Source: Brachypodium distachyon
Taxonomy: Eukaryota > Streptophyta > Magnoliopsida > Poales > Poaceae
Assembly: GCF_000005505.3 (NCBI RefSeq)
Contig: NC_016131.3
Span: forward strand, 60,683,355-60,747,354
Reading direction: 5' to 3'
Length of the DNA stretch: 64,000 nucleotides
The notes beneath the pieces are model-generated. The model was not told where the DNA came from. It saw nothing but the letters and a program-made list of their open reading frames with translations, and made no database searches. The position numbers and the translations under genes are program-made. Numbering within the stretch: the stretch's first letter is position 1; each line of letters begins with the position of its first letter. This document shows, piece after piece, positions 1 through 12,200 of this stretch.

Positions 1-190
1 AACCTGGTGCTAGTGTGCTCTTCTCTGCCGCGGAGGACGGGGATGCTTTCAGTGCTGTGTTAGTGGGATAGCCCAATGATGTTGTGCTGCATGCTACCCT
101 TTTTGGTTAGTAGCTTGTTTTCTTTCTTTATTTATTTGTTGTTTTATTTTGCTTACTTTTTTCTATAACTTCTTGCTTCTTTTTTCATAG

Positions 191-883
191 GGCTACGTGA
201 GGTCAGTGCTGATGTGCGCAATCTCTTCCACTCCACTGTATTCAAGAACATGGCCGACCTAACCAATCGTGAAATACGAAGGGTTCTGAAAATATTAGAT
301 GGATTGGATGAACCCGAGTTTTTCGAACGTGAGATCATCGTTCAGAAGATGACTGATCTTGATTTGGCTTCCCGAGTACTTGTAAGTTTATTGTCATTTC
401 CCTTTTTGCCATTACGACTAGCTAGGACTTTTTCCAAGTTTTCATAAGTGTATCTCGCAGGTTATCCCATGCAAGAGCAAGAATGTGCTGAGGATTCCCA
501 CTTCTGGGTATGGCAATTTCAGTTCTGAAAGGCTAAGCAACAAATTCATGGCACTGGCGTACTCAACGACCAACGCATGCGACAGCCATCCACCAGGGGT
601 GGGAGGATTTCTGCATTTGCCACGGGATCAGGAGCGGCAGCGTCCTTATGTTCGAGGTGGGCAATGCAACAAGATTGTTTGTTCAAGTTTACATTGTCAA
701 GCTCTGAAAACTGCCGGTGTCCTCTTTTGTCAGATTCCTATTATATATACCTTGTACCATGAGTTTGTGTTCCCAAGACAAAAACAAGTGTGGATTTTTT
801 GTGTTTTTGACCTTTTCATGCACTGGGGTAATATGTGTGTTGAGGTGCAGAGGATATGTGGGAATGTTTTCTATTCCAAATGA
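191..883 (+). CDS. Unrecognised gene, two 3' exons (partial, hypothetical)
   Basis: Two open segments join in phase. The first runs 191-381, after a TTTTTCATAG acceptor and before a GTAAGT donor. The second starts at 461 after a TCTCGCAG acceptor and stays open to a stop at 881-883. The first encodes a hydrophilic charged stretch (…LFHSTVFKNMADLTNREIRR…) of about 63 residues with no domain I recognise. The second begins VIPCKSKNVLRIPTSGYG; its last ~70 codons look like 3' UTR rather than protein, so the true end is uncertain. Upstream exons would lie outside the window or in 1-120. No function is proposed. The clean splice borders and shared frame argue for a real gene; a decayed copy is also possible. 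Confidence 0.4.
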
Positions 884-1275
884 GTATTGTATGTTGGTAC
901 GAACAACCCTATTTTTTAACGAGTTGCTCCAGCAGTATATATCAGTGGTTAGTCTGACTAGTGCTAAAACCTTGTTTCATATTTACTACCAAACGGCTAA
1001 ACCATGAGTATTGCTAAACATTTGTTTGATATTTATTTCGGCAACAGGGTTCCAACAACATAGCAATTACATAGCAAATAGAACAACACTTATGATATGA
1101 TTCGGATAACGTCGTTTCAATGAACACCACATTCATCGAAACGTGTACATCATAAATAGTTCATGCAACCATCTTAACAATACTTATGTTCTTCGATCAA
1201 ACTACTAAACCGTTTCAAACCACCATAATTCAGTAATATCAAATAAAATACAACGAAAACTTTATGGTTCGATTC
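884..1275. other. Intergenic, nothing recognised
   Basis: AT-rich spacer between the + strand partial gene and the - strand XS-finger gene. I see no repeat, RNA or coding signal; it probably holds both 3' UTRs, because the two genes converge. Confidence 0.5.
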
Positions 1276-2359
1276 TCACTTCCTCCCCTTCTTCCTCCCC
1301 CTCCTCGCCTTCTTCTTGGAAGGCTCGGCGTCCACATCCACCTCCTGGGCTTCGAGCTTTCTTAAGAACACGCCGAACGCCTTGTGTTTTGCCACAATGT
1401 AAGGCGCCTTCTTAGACACACGCCCAGTGTCTTCGGCATGCTTCACCATGCTTTTGAAGTCGTCTGCGAGGCTCCTCTTGTGACAGAACGGGCACACCCA
1501 TTTGTCACCGTAACGGTATTCGTACGCACCATACTCCAGTGCATTGAGGACGTGACGGCTTTTCGCATGAATCGATTCCTCCTCACCGCCGACATCCGAA
1601 TCCTTTTCCTGCGTAACATCAACAAGCATATGTTACTACCGAAGATCGGCGTTACACAAGAATATGTAATTCACGACGGATCATCAATAATATCCAACCG
1701 TTTGTACGACGAAGATAATGATTCCGACATAAATTCAGCCATAAATTACATCACCTACAAATTGGCGCTGATCATGGATAGTAAACTTAACTTAACATGA
1801 AACTTAACATCAATAGTGTATCCGACTAACCCTAACTCGCATAGACTTAACATACCAGTGACAAACTAGATTGCATCGACAAACCCTAGAATAACATTGC
1901 ATCGAACTCATGGACTAACTAGTTTGATCTTACCTCTGGTTCCAAGTCGCTGAGGACTTCATCAAACTCCGTGTAGTCGGCCGAGTCGTCGGAGAAGTCC
2001 CAGTCGTGCGGCAGTTTAATGGGGTCGACGCTGCCGCCGACGTCCTCCTCCTGTTGGCGGGTATTTGATCCCGCGACGATCTCGGACGGCGAAGACGTCA
2101 CTGAACCTGCCGGCGCTTTACCCAACGCGGTCACGCCGTCCTTCTCCTCCGCTGCATCTGCCACGATCACGGCCTCCTCCTCCTCCTCCACTGGATCTGT
2201 CACGACGGCAGCTTCCTTGCCCAATGGGGTCACGCCTTCCTTCTCCTCCGCTGCATCTGCCACGATCACGGCCTCCTCCTCCTCCTCCGCTGGATCTGTC
2301 ACGACGGCAGCTTCCTTGACAACAGCCACGGCGTCGTCTGCTCCACGCGTTCGCTTCAT
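1276..2359 (-). CDS. Acidic protein with C-terminal XS-type zinc finger
   Basis: Exon 1 is 2359-1934 (142 codons, donor GAG|GTAAGA) and exon 2 is 1608-1276 (acceptor ACGCAG, 110 codons plus stop), giving 252 residues. The N-terminal half is Glu/Ala/Val-rich and contains two nearly identical 33-residue tandem units (about residues 16-81). The C-terminal half carries WVCPFCHKR, then a His about 18 residues on (MVKHAEDTG) and a second His (VAKHKAFG), the spacing of the zf-XS zinc finger of SGS3 and FDM/IDN2 proteins in RNA-directed DNA methylation and gene silencing. The C-terminus is a Lys/Arg-rich tail resembling a nuclear signal. No XS or XH domain follows, so this is a stand-alone zf-XS protein of unknown role. 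The fold assignment rests on motif spacing only. Confidence 0.62.
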
Positions 2360-3269
2360 CGCCGGAGGTGGTTGTGCGTTCGGGGCATTTTTTTCTTCTC
2401 CGCTAGATTAGAGGGAGTCGTGAGGCAAGTCGACGCGGGTTTTATTCCATAACGGGTGCGTCCGAGACGTTATTTCTTTCCCTAGATTAGAGGGAATAGT
2501 GGGGCAAGTCTGTGCCGACGACGCGGGTATTATTCCATAACAGGTGTACGCCATCCGAGTACGCCAAGTATGTATACACGTCGATGCCAACGAATACAGC
2601 CGCGTACAACTCCTTGCGGCCCGTATGGGCTTTCTAGGGCCATACGATGGGTTCTACGCGGCGATATTTACAAAATTGCCACGGCGGGCGAAGGGGTACG
2701 CGTCAATTCTAGCCGTCCTTGTGTTTTCGCCCGACCGACAGGGTCGTATAGAATGAGAAGTGTTGTAGTAATCTTGTTTAGCATCATTAGGTAAGACTCA
2801 CAATTGCTCTTGCTCTGCCATTGACGGAAACAACCTTATTTGTTCAGGTACAATCTTCGGTTCAAGAATTTTCTAAGATACAACACAAACAAAAATGGGT
2901 GAAGCCGGAGGAACCGTATCTAAACTTCTCTGAAGAGCTGTGCCGGAACACATGAAAAAACTGAGCAGTCCCAGTTCATGTCTTGAGGATGGACTTGTGG
3001 ACAGCTGAGGTGATCCTAAAACTGCTAACAGCTAAATCTGTTCCAACAAAGATGAGCCATTTGCACCAACCACACACCGATGATCTGGAGGAAAACAGAT
3101 TACCCGGTTCATACGGTATGGTTTACTCTCCTCTAGTTTATTGATTGCTTTAGCTCTACTTGGAGTGAAAATTTCCAAACCTGTATTCTAGCATGTTCTT
3201 GCATCGAGCGCTGAGCCACTGACAGGGACAAAGTTATCCAGGAGACTGGAGAAAAATAGTCTGGGCATG
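2360..3269. other. Spacer with an ~80-bp imperfect direct repeat
   Basis: 2401-2465 and 2480-2550 are two imperfect copies sharing CTAGATTAGAGGGA, GGCAAGTC and TTATTCCATAAC, probably a local duplication in the upstream region of the XS-finger gene. The rest up to 3269 should include the 3' UTR of the methyltransferase gene. No other gene is seen. Confidence 0.45.
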
Positions 3270-6029
3270 TTAGTGGCTCTTGCTTTCGGTAGCCCAGTAT
3301 TGCTTAACTGCAAAGAGTATCTTCTCAGACACATGAGGCCCACTCTCATGGTTGGCCAATCTCGTTTTCCATCTCATGGCGTTGGCTATTTTCTCCACCT
3401 TTACAAGAGCATCAACCTTGTCACGGATTATAACTGCCCCCTCTGGACGTAAGATCCGGTCCATTTCCAGGAGTATATCTTCGAACTTACACCTGTTTTT
3501 TCATAATCAGGTAACATCAGCCATCAAGATCTATCAATTTAGGATCACATGTTGGTATTGCAATGCTTACTTGTTCTGGTATAAACTGAAGACATCATTA
3601 GCATGTATGAGGTCATATGTCCTTGGGTAAGTAGAAAACCCTTCACACCTGTAACAAGAATAAATAAACTGTGATTAGTATAAAACTCACACAGAAACAT
3701 ATGCTTCTCAAAAACTGTATAAAAAATGCCAACCAACACAATAAAATAAAACACAAGCAGAGCGGTTGCATATGTACAAACTCAGATTTCCAAGAGTACA
3801 AGAACAAATATACACGGTACATACACATCATCATTTAATAGAAGCACAAATCAAAGAATTTCTGAGGTGACTTTGCACTAAAACCACGACAAGTATTTAG
3901 GAACGGAGGGAGTAACTTCATCCTCTAGAGCTTCATTAATGTTGGAACAGCTAAATTCCAATCTTATATCCGCATCCTTCAGTCTTCACACAAAATAGTA
4001 CATGAGTCTGTCCTTTTTGACATTGCACTTGAACCAAATGCATTGCATAACAAAAAAAAGAAAGTTCTCCACATCATGAGTTCCTTTCCGAAAAGCAGAA
4101 CTACCAAAATGCCGAAACAATTGTACAATGAACATAATTGAGGAAACAGAATGCGAAGACAAAAATATGAACACAGGGCATACCAGTCGTGATACATGCC
4201 TATTAATCCTCGCTCATAAATTACACCTAAAGTGGAAGCATCTGCAATGGTCGGAACGACATTCATGACCCACAACTTTGTGGACTCTAGTACAGCGGCA
4301 AAACTACCAAGACCCGCATTCATGTCCATTATGTTGCGGTATCTTCCAGTATCAAGCAAGTCATTAGTTTTTTTGTAACCGTTAACATGTTTCTGCCAGA
4401 GTTTATTGTCCTCCTGATATGATTGAACTGAGAACCCTGGTACAGAACCTAACGCTATCCGAGGAGGTACTGCATTGAGCCTCTGGGGAAATGGTTGTAG
4501 TTGACCACCAGCAACCTCTGACACACTTTTAACCTCAGGAAGGGGAGTTATACAGACTTCCATTTTCTTATACCTGTATGTAGTGAAGGAAATCAAATTT
4601 CGACAAAACTGGGACCGCATAAATAAAATTCACTTCTTTCTTGAGAGGGTGGTGGAGGGACTTGCACTCACCATACATCATTGTCGCTTGTCAACTCACA
4701 TTTGCCAACTTTTGAATTGTCTTGCTTCCTGGGGCAAGACTTGTCATTTAATCTCTTTCTCCATATGGCAATACCATCCTTCTCAGAAATCTTCTTCCAG
4801 CAGAGAAGTTCTGCGAATCGCTCTATTTTTCTCTGCTCATTCCGAAGATCATCTTTGGTCCGTTGCCATCCCTTATAGTGTATCTTCCAACCTATCGGTG
4901 GCCCTGAGAGTATCCAGTACCCACCGGGCCTAAGTACTCTATCGACTTCCATCATGTACATACCATCTGTAAAAGCAGATAAACAGAAGTTCAGCCTTTT
5001 TTATGGAGACAATATAAACCACCATAAAAGGTTCTGAAGTGTTCTTACCACTTCCGCTCCATGGTATTAAACATCTGGAGCAATGCGCCATGTCAAATAC
5101 TCGAGATGGAAATGGGAGCTTTATTGATCCAAGGACACCGATATATGCAGGGACACCTCTCTCCAGTGCAAACTGTACTTGTGATTCATGATTATCCTTT
5201 GGTGCAAATGACACAGTCAAAACATTTTTCTTCAACAGGTAAGCACCCAGGCTGGCAACCTACATGAAATAGGGCAAAAGAAAAACACAGAAAGGTTAAA
5301 GTGTATAGGACAAGAAGAAACAGCAGCAACTGATAAGTTTGGTAACTGAAAAATGTTAACACATTCAGCCTCGAGAGAAATTTCACATACCCCGCAACCA
5401 GTGTCAAGTGCAGTTCTCACTTTCCCTTCATTAATTGGGATAACAGAAGCAAGGTGGTCTATGTACTTGTCTGCACCTTGAGGAAATTGTGTTCCACCAC
5501 CAGGAAACCTGAAGACATTGCCCTCATAGTGCACCCAGTTTTGGATAGCCTTTTCAACTGTAAGGCTCTTGTGTGGTACATTGGCATAAAAAACATAATC
5601 ACGACTTTTCGGCCACGGAAAAGGAGCAACATAACCCTTTGGTGCTGGAATCAGACAGTAAAGCTTTTCCTTTTCAGGTGGGCAATGCCTCTCCCGATAT
5701 ATCATGTTATCCCTAGGGAAGGTCATTGCACGCTTTTGCTCCTCGCAGGGAGTGTAATCAGTGTATTCGGCATGACATGGCTCAAAACTTTTAACTTCAT
5801 AACTGGCAGTGTAGTTAGGAAGATCAGATGCGCTATGGTGGGTCTCAAAATTCAGATTTGGCAGTCTCACACATTTGGTCTGCTCATTCACCACAGCTGC
5901 TATGCTATCCCCTCTTCCAAAACCACTTCGTTGCCATACACCAAGGAGGTAGAAGAAGGAACAAAGGCCAAATACTACAACTACAAATAAAATGGTTCTG
6001 GTCTTGTTCTCAATTGGACTCCGAGCCAT
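3270..6029 (-). CDS. PMT2-type Golgi methyltransferase (DUF248 family)
   Basis: Six coding exons join in phase: 6029-5391, 5259-5049, 4966-4672, 4573-4184, 3648-3571, 3492-3270, giving 611 residues, close to Arabidopsis PMT2 (613 from memory). A short cytosolic N-terminus is followed by one membrane anchor ([17 protein letters not shown], ~residues 9-30) and the motif [12 protein letters not shown], typical of type II Golgi proteins. The lumenal part has both methyltransferase-like halves: [25 protein letters not shown] (SAM-binding loop I), [22 protein letters not shown], then [18 protein letters not shown] and [15 protein letters not shown]. Family members are thought to methylate pectin or other wall polysaccharides in the Golgi. 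The ATG at 6029 lies just downstream of a 5' UTR intron acceptor (TTCTCTTAG at 6041). A half-MITE sits in intron 4. No lesion is seen. Confidence 0.95.
3860..3914. repeat. Stowaway MITE half (one end only)
   Basis: Sequence ending in TATTTAGGAACGGAGGGAGTA inside intron 4 of the methyltransferase gene. Only the right terminus is readable; no matching CTCCCTCCG left end is found within ~300 bp, so it is a truncated copy. Confidence 0.5.
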
Positions 6030-6040
6030 ACCAACACCAC

Positions 6041-7387
6041 CTAAGAGAATTATCATTAGCTTCAGGAAACGGAATGAGGCTAGCAAGTTTACACTCCAGA
6101 TTTCCTGTCAAACTTACAAATTACAACCAATGCATGCATATAGTATTTACCAAGCAAATATGGACATATATACACGCATTATCGCTGCTTGAAACCTAGA
6201 CACTTCTTCTCAGTAATGATTTTGTTTGTCTTTGCATTTTCTGTTTATGAGGAAATAGCAAAACATTTCACAGTAACTTCCCAGCATAGCAAGGTTTTCG
6301 ATCCAGTTTCCTTTATAAACTAGATTGATTCTTATCTGCTTAATCAATAGCCATAGCTCCTGGTGGTTGCCAGTAATGCCAAAACTTGTTGGAATCGGAA
6401 AATTTAGCAAATGAACTGCCAAAGTACCGAGTATTAAGGCTCTTTGTAGTTCGCAGAAGTAAGAAGGCACCCGATCCATTCCATGCATGACCCAACAAAA
6501 CAATGTCCTCCGTTATCTAAAAAGACAAAATAGGTCCGGGGCCCAACTATTTGCATACATCACAACTCCATAAATATGCTCCAGAAAGCATAGATCGTGG
6601 ACTATATGAGTTAAATGTACATCCTTCTGGAGACCGAAAGGGCAACTTCTCTCAGAATTCCTATCTGATTCCCCATTCAGTCGTACTAACCGCATCGCGC
6701 TAAATTCATAGTAGTAAACAGAGAATAACACGGATCAATGGCTTTGGTATTATCACTAAGTTGGAGGTCGGGGTGGCAGGTGACGAAACAACCAACAATT
6801 ACGAGATCGAGGAGTGGAATTTTGAGCCAACAACAGGGGGCGCGCGCGCGCGCGTGTGGGGTGGAGACTTATTAAATCAGGATCCAAATGGAAGGGTCTG
6901 AAACAAAAATGCGCAGCGCACGCAAAAAAAGCCAAGCCATACAAAATGGAATACCTCAGTTCGTCTCTTGGAGCTGTTCTTCACCAGCGGCGAAGCTCGC
7001 GGAGGCTTTTCTCTTTCAGGTGTCAGTGACCTCGGCGGCTTGGGCGCAATGAAGGCGAGGGGCAGCTCACTTTGCCCGACAGGTAGGACCTGCTATTTTC
7101 CTTTCTACTTCTATTTATCGTGGATCGGATTGGATACGGTTTTTTTTCGCGAAATCGGATTGGATACGTGGAGGGTGGACGTTCAGCGGCAGTTCACTTT
7201 GGTTCAGGGCCGAACGTTTTTTCTTGTTCAAGGACCGACTCGGTAAGATTTGGTCCCTGACTCCTGAGTGACAGCTCAATTTCTTTAAATTTTCCTTTTC
7301 AGATGGCAGTCCATTCATTATGTTCCACATGCTTCGATTTCAAACTAACATTTTGGCAACGACGAACAAAAATTATTTTTTGTTCTA
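6041..7387. other. 5' region of the methyltransferase gene
   Basis: On the - strand a good donor (CTGAG|GTATTC, splice at 6955/6954) can pair with the acceptor at 6042-6041, so a non-coding first exon probably lies at about 6955-7080 in a GC-richer stretch. A (CG)n microsatellite is at 6840-6854. Nothing else is recognised. Confidence 0.4.
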
Positions 7388-7679
7388 CTATTTCCGTTCC
7401 AAAATGCAAAAAAATGTGCAACTTTTGTTAACTTTTAACTTTTTTTAAGTTTGATCAATCTAATAAAAAACTATTGACATCGCATATTTTTGTTGGATGT
7501 TTAAAGTTTGACTAAATTTTTAGCAAAAAATGTCAAACATATACGGTGTCAAAATAAAGATATTGTAACGATTTTGATTTGTTTTGACACTGTATATGTT
7601 TGACATTTTTTGCTACAAATTTAGTCAAACTTTAAACATCCAACAAAAATATGCGTTGTATATTTTAGAACGGAGGGAG
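7388..7679. mobile_element. Stowaway-like MITE, 292 bp
   Basis: Flanked by TA on both sides. The left end CTATTTCCGTTCCAAAAT pairs with the right end ATATTTTAGAACGGAGGGAG. The subterminal blocks are also inverted: TAAAGTTTGACTAAATTT near 7505 against AATTTAGTCAAACTTTA near 7618. No coding capacity. The left terminus is more decayed than the right. Confidence 0.75.
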
Positions 7680-8376
7680 TATATACTGATTAGCACTGAA
7701 ATTTTAACATACTCGCAAAAATTATGAAATTTTAACGTTCCAATTTTCTATTGTTCACCTAAAGGGAGTAGCTTGACCTCTTTTCTCTTGGATCTAGTAT
7801 TGTTTATTCTTTGTGAGATCCTTTAAGGTACATCCAAATGGGTATTTGTATCAACACGAAGACGACATTCCTCAAAGGCAGGGTCTGCCCTCCCCCCTCT
7901 GCCCTCCTCCTTCATTTGTTGTTGCCTTGCTTGCTTCGCCGCCATGTACTGCAGTCGCGGCCACCATGCAGGCTACACAGAGCGAGGAGCAAAGGCATCC
8001 CACCGTGACTGTACGGGAAGGGAGGGGCGAGGTCGATGCCAGAGCAAGAGGATTGGGGGGGGGGGGGGTCGGAACTTGGATTTAACAAGGTCAACATCAG
8101 AGAAGGTGGATGGGGATGACGCCGGAGCAAGGGATTGGACGCATTCAACCGCATATTTTCATCGTGAACTATGACTTCCGTAGTTGTTGTCATCTTCATC
8201 GTCGTATTGACCCGACTATGATAGGGATGAACACACCCGTTGTGAGAGTAATCTCCGACACAACACAAATTTGTAAAACAGAAGGTATACACAATGGTTC
8301 ACGTATATAGAACATGAAGGAGCCGTTACAAATATATCTGGTATATTGTAGTTAAAAAACTAATATTTTAATTATA
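7680..8376. other. Intergenic, nothing recognised
   Basis: Contains a C/CT-rich patch near 7885-7915 and a run of about 15 G at 8055-8070, which could be an assembly-sensitive site. Several short open frames have no recognisable domain. Confidence 0.4.
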
Positions 8377-8469
8377 CTCCCTCTGATCCATAATAAGTGT
8401 CGGGGATTTGTACTAACGCTAGTACAACTTTGTACTAAATTTCTGACACTTAATATGGATCGGAGGGAG
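8377..8469. mobile_element. Stowaway MITE, 93 bp
   Basis: TA-flanked near-perfect hairpin: CTCCCTCTGATCCATA at the left, TATGGATCGGAGGGAG at the right, with inner blocks AGTGTC/GACACT and GTACTAA/TTTGTACT. Same family as the copy at 31967-32060. Confidence 0.88.
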
Positions 8470-8507
8470 TATATTATTATATTTGATCTAAATAATATAG
8501 TTTATAT

Positions 8508-8516
8508 AATATAAAA
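8508..8516 (+). repeat. MULE target-site duplication, left copy
   Basis: AATATAAAA, identical to 13965-13973, directly outside the left TIR. Confidence 0.9.
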
Positions 8517-8760
8517 GAGTAAATTACACAAAACCACAGTTCTCTAGCCACTTGTCTCACAAAACCACAGTTGTTGCTAATTTGTCCGCTGCGCCACAAC
8601 CATTGGGGCAAAGTGTAACAGTTTACCCGAAACACGCAGATTAGTGAATTTGACGGGATTCCTGGCAACTAGGGCCCACCTGTCGGGAAAAAAATCGGGT
8701 CCAGCCCGACCCGACCTATTTCGGTGCGATTAAACCCCAGCCGCGTCTCTCCCCACCCGC
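8517..8760 (+). repeat. MULE left terminal inverted repeat
   Basis: 244 bp, inverted partner 13719-13964. The outer ~180 bp is nearly identical; small differences cluster around the poly-A/poly-T run and the GACCCGACC block. Confidence 0.9.
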
Positions 8761-9224
8761 GAAACGCCTCGGAGCTCCACTCCAATCGATAGAGGCGGAA
8801 GGCGGAAAGAAGGGCACGGACGCCGGTCGTCGCCGGCGAGGATGTCGCCGCCGAAGATCAATTGGCTGGACCCCGTGGCCGGAATAGAGTGAGTCCCTCG
8901 CCTGTTCCCCACCCCAGCTGTAGACTCTTTTCGTTTCAATGATGCCGGATTAGGGTTTGTCGAAGGTTTGGGGGTTTCCTAGGGTTCGCTCGAGTTCAAA
9001 ATTTGGCATGATCGAAGTTGATTCTGTGTTGCATTTACTCAATTTGGGTCGCGAGGGGTGTCAATGACTGTGTATTTTCACTTGGTTTGGTCGATTTCGA
9101 ACCGTGCGTACTGTCGTGTCCGCAAATCTTGGTCAGCTCGATTTGGTAGCTTTTTCGTTAGATGTGACTCTGGATGTTGCGATATATTGAAATGAGTTTG
9201 CTTAATTTTGTCTCGGTTTCGAAG

Positions 9225-12200
9225 ATGAGCTTTGGACTGTGAGTATACACTTCCCTTTTTATGGCGCAGTCGAGAGGACGGTAGGAAGGTCGATGATAAA
9301 TTTCAGAAATTTGGTAGCTTTGATGGTTGCTAGTGGGTACACAGAGAAAGATCACTTGTACTACCAGCAAACCAAGGGCATAGGGATGGTTGGACGGAGT
9401 CCAGTAGACAGTAATGAGACAGTTGCCCATCTTCTGGAGCTGTATGGAAAGACCAAGGTTTTGAAACTTCATGCAATGAAAATGCGTAGTGATGAAGATG
9501 ACCCCTCACCTTGCAAGAGATTTGTAGATTTTTATGTTGATGTGCCAGTCAGTCCATCAAGGAAGAGAAACGAAGACAGTTAACATCTGCAGAGGATGAG
9601 GTGTTAGGCACACAACAAAGTGTTAACAAGTGCACAACTGGTGTAGCAAAGCTGCAGATTTTAGAAGGCAGAGTAAAGGAAAGGGTTGCAGTTCCAAGCA
9701 CTGCTGATAGAAAAGGGAAGAGAAAGGTTGAAGTCACTGCAGAAATGAAGGGGAAGCAAAGGGCAGAATCATCTTCTGATGAGGCATCATTTGATGAAGA
9801 TGATGTAGTGGAGAAAGATTTCATACCAGAGCCTGAGGAAATTTTTGAAGGTGACAGTGAAGTGGATGATCCTTTTCTAGTTAAGCAAGATGTGGAGAAA
9901 GAGGTGGTTGCCATAAATGCAGGCAAACCTAAGAGGCCTAAGAAGGAATATGCAGCAAGGACCAAGGCAGCAAGGGAAAGAGTGACAAGATATCAAGAAA
10001 AGTTAGCCAAGTCAGCTTTACAGGACAACTTTCTTAGTGACCAGGATAGTGATGATTGCAAGGATTTAGAGTTCTCCAGTGATGATGATGGTGCAGAGAA
10101 GGCTGGTTTTGAGATGCCAAATAGAAGGAAGAGCAGGGCAGAGAAGAATATGCAAAGGGTTTGGTATGATGAGAGCTTGCCCAAGTCCCATACATAGTTT
10201 AAAGAGCTTCTCTGCTTCACCAATGTGCACCAGTTCAGGAAAGCCTTGAAGAACTATCACATCAAGCACCTTAGAGATTATGCATATCTGAGGAATGACC
10301 CTGAAAGAGTGATGGTCACCTGCAAGAGTGATGGGCCTTGTCCTTTCTACATGGTGTCATCTCAAATAAAAGGAGAAGATACACACTGTTTGAGAGTGTG
10401 TGTTGAGCCTCACACACGTGGCTCTACACAGGACAGCTCCAGAATAAATAGTGCATGGCTAGCTGCAATTTATGAAGAGTATGTGAGGAGTGATCCACAA
10501 TATAGGATCCAGTCCATGATTGACAACACAAAAAGGAAATATGGTGTTGATATTTCAAGGCAGATGGCTTACAGAGCCAGAGCTAGAACATGGGAAGTAG
10601 TGCTAGGGAATCACAAAGAACAGAATTTGAGAATTAGAGATTACTTGAAAACAGTGCTGCACACTAATCCTGGCAGTAGAGCCATTGTCTCAGTAATACA
10701 AAACCCTGATCCTCAACTAAACCCCAGGTTCCATGGGTTATTCTACATGTTGAATGCTCAGAAAGAAGGCTTCATAAACGGTTGTAGGTCATTTATTGGT
10801 AAAGACTGTTACTAACACCATTCTGTTTAATCTGTAAATCCTGTTAAAATTCATATTAAGTGAATATTAGTAATGTTAAACTTTACCATGCAGGTGTAGA
10901 TGGTTGCTTTGTCAAACTTACAACAGAAGCACAAGTATTGGCAGCAAGTGGGAGGGATGGAAATAATAACTTATTTCCACTTGCTTTTGCTGTTGTTGGC
11001 AAAGAGGACACCCCATCTCGGTGTTGGTTCCTGGAGCAACTCAAATATGGCTTAGGTGGAGATGAAGGGAAATATGGGAAGTGGACCTTCATGTCTGATA
11101 GACAGAAGGTTAGTAATAATATTATTCTACATGTTTCAGCATTAATAATCATATATATCCATGTTTTAGGAGCTTACTTAGTGTAGTTGTAATAATAATC
11201 TTAATTAGGGTTTAGGGATTAATAATCATATATATCCATGTTATAGGGCTTACTTGGTGCAATCAAGCATGTGTTCTCAAATTGTGAGCAAAGGTTCTGT
11301 TTGAGGCATATATATGCCAACTTCAAATTGGCTGGGTTCAGGGGTGGGGATTTGAAAAGCCACATGGATGCTGCTGCATATGCATATAGCAAAGAGTACT
11401 TTGATATGGCAATGCTGCGAATGAAGGATGAATCTGAGGAGGCATGGGAATGGTTGAGTAAGATTGCACCTAAGCATTGGGCAAGGCATGCAATGGACAC
11501 CAACTGCAAGACAGATCTGGTTGTTAACAACTTAAGTGAAGTTTTCAACAACTTTATCATACAAGTTAGAGACAAACCTATTGTCACAATGATAGATGGA
11601 TAAGAACCAAACTCATGGCTAGGTTTGAGGCCAAAAGAGTGGGCATAGAGAAAGCTCAATGGGAAATCACACCAACATATGCAGCGAAACTAGAAATTGA
11701 GAAAAAAAATTCAAAGTATTGCAGGCCTGTGTGTGCATCAGTAGGCATTTGGCAGGTAACCTCTGGGGCAAAAACATATCCAGTAAACTTTGAGGCTAGG
11801 TCATGTGGGTGTAGAAAATGGGATCTGACTTACACAGAGCAAAACAACATCCTGAAGACTTTGTCAGTGACTTTTTCAAGAAGCCTGCCTACCTAGACTC
11901 ACAAATCAATTGTATATCCTATTCCTGGGCAACATGATTGGATAAGGACACCTCATGCTGACATTGATCCTCCTGTGTTTCTTATTCATCCTGGGAGAAG
12001 GAAGAAGAACAGAAGGAAGGGGGCTGATGAAAAGGAAGAGCCAAGAGGCAAAGGGAGGATGATTACAGTGACTTGTTCCAAATGTAAAAAGCAAGGACAC
12101 AAATATACTTCCTGTGGAGTTCCATTGAAGCTTGAGCTTGCAATTAGAAAGCAAGGTCACAAGGTATATGTATAGAGGCATATCTGCATTTATACTTTAT

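Noticed and set aside
2019..2411. 130-codon + strand frame rich in Ser/Ala
   Set aside because: Antisense of the acidic repeat in the XS-finger gene; the - strand frame has splice sites and a zinc finger.
5454..5990. 178-codon open frame on the + strand
   Set aside because: Exactly antisense to exon 1 of the methyltransferase gene, whose family match is strong.
8842..8888. First exon for the MULE transposase (ATG, 15 codons, GTGAGT donor)
   Set aside because: Attractive borders, but the phase does not match the next exon at 9225, so it is not counted as part of the gene.
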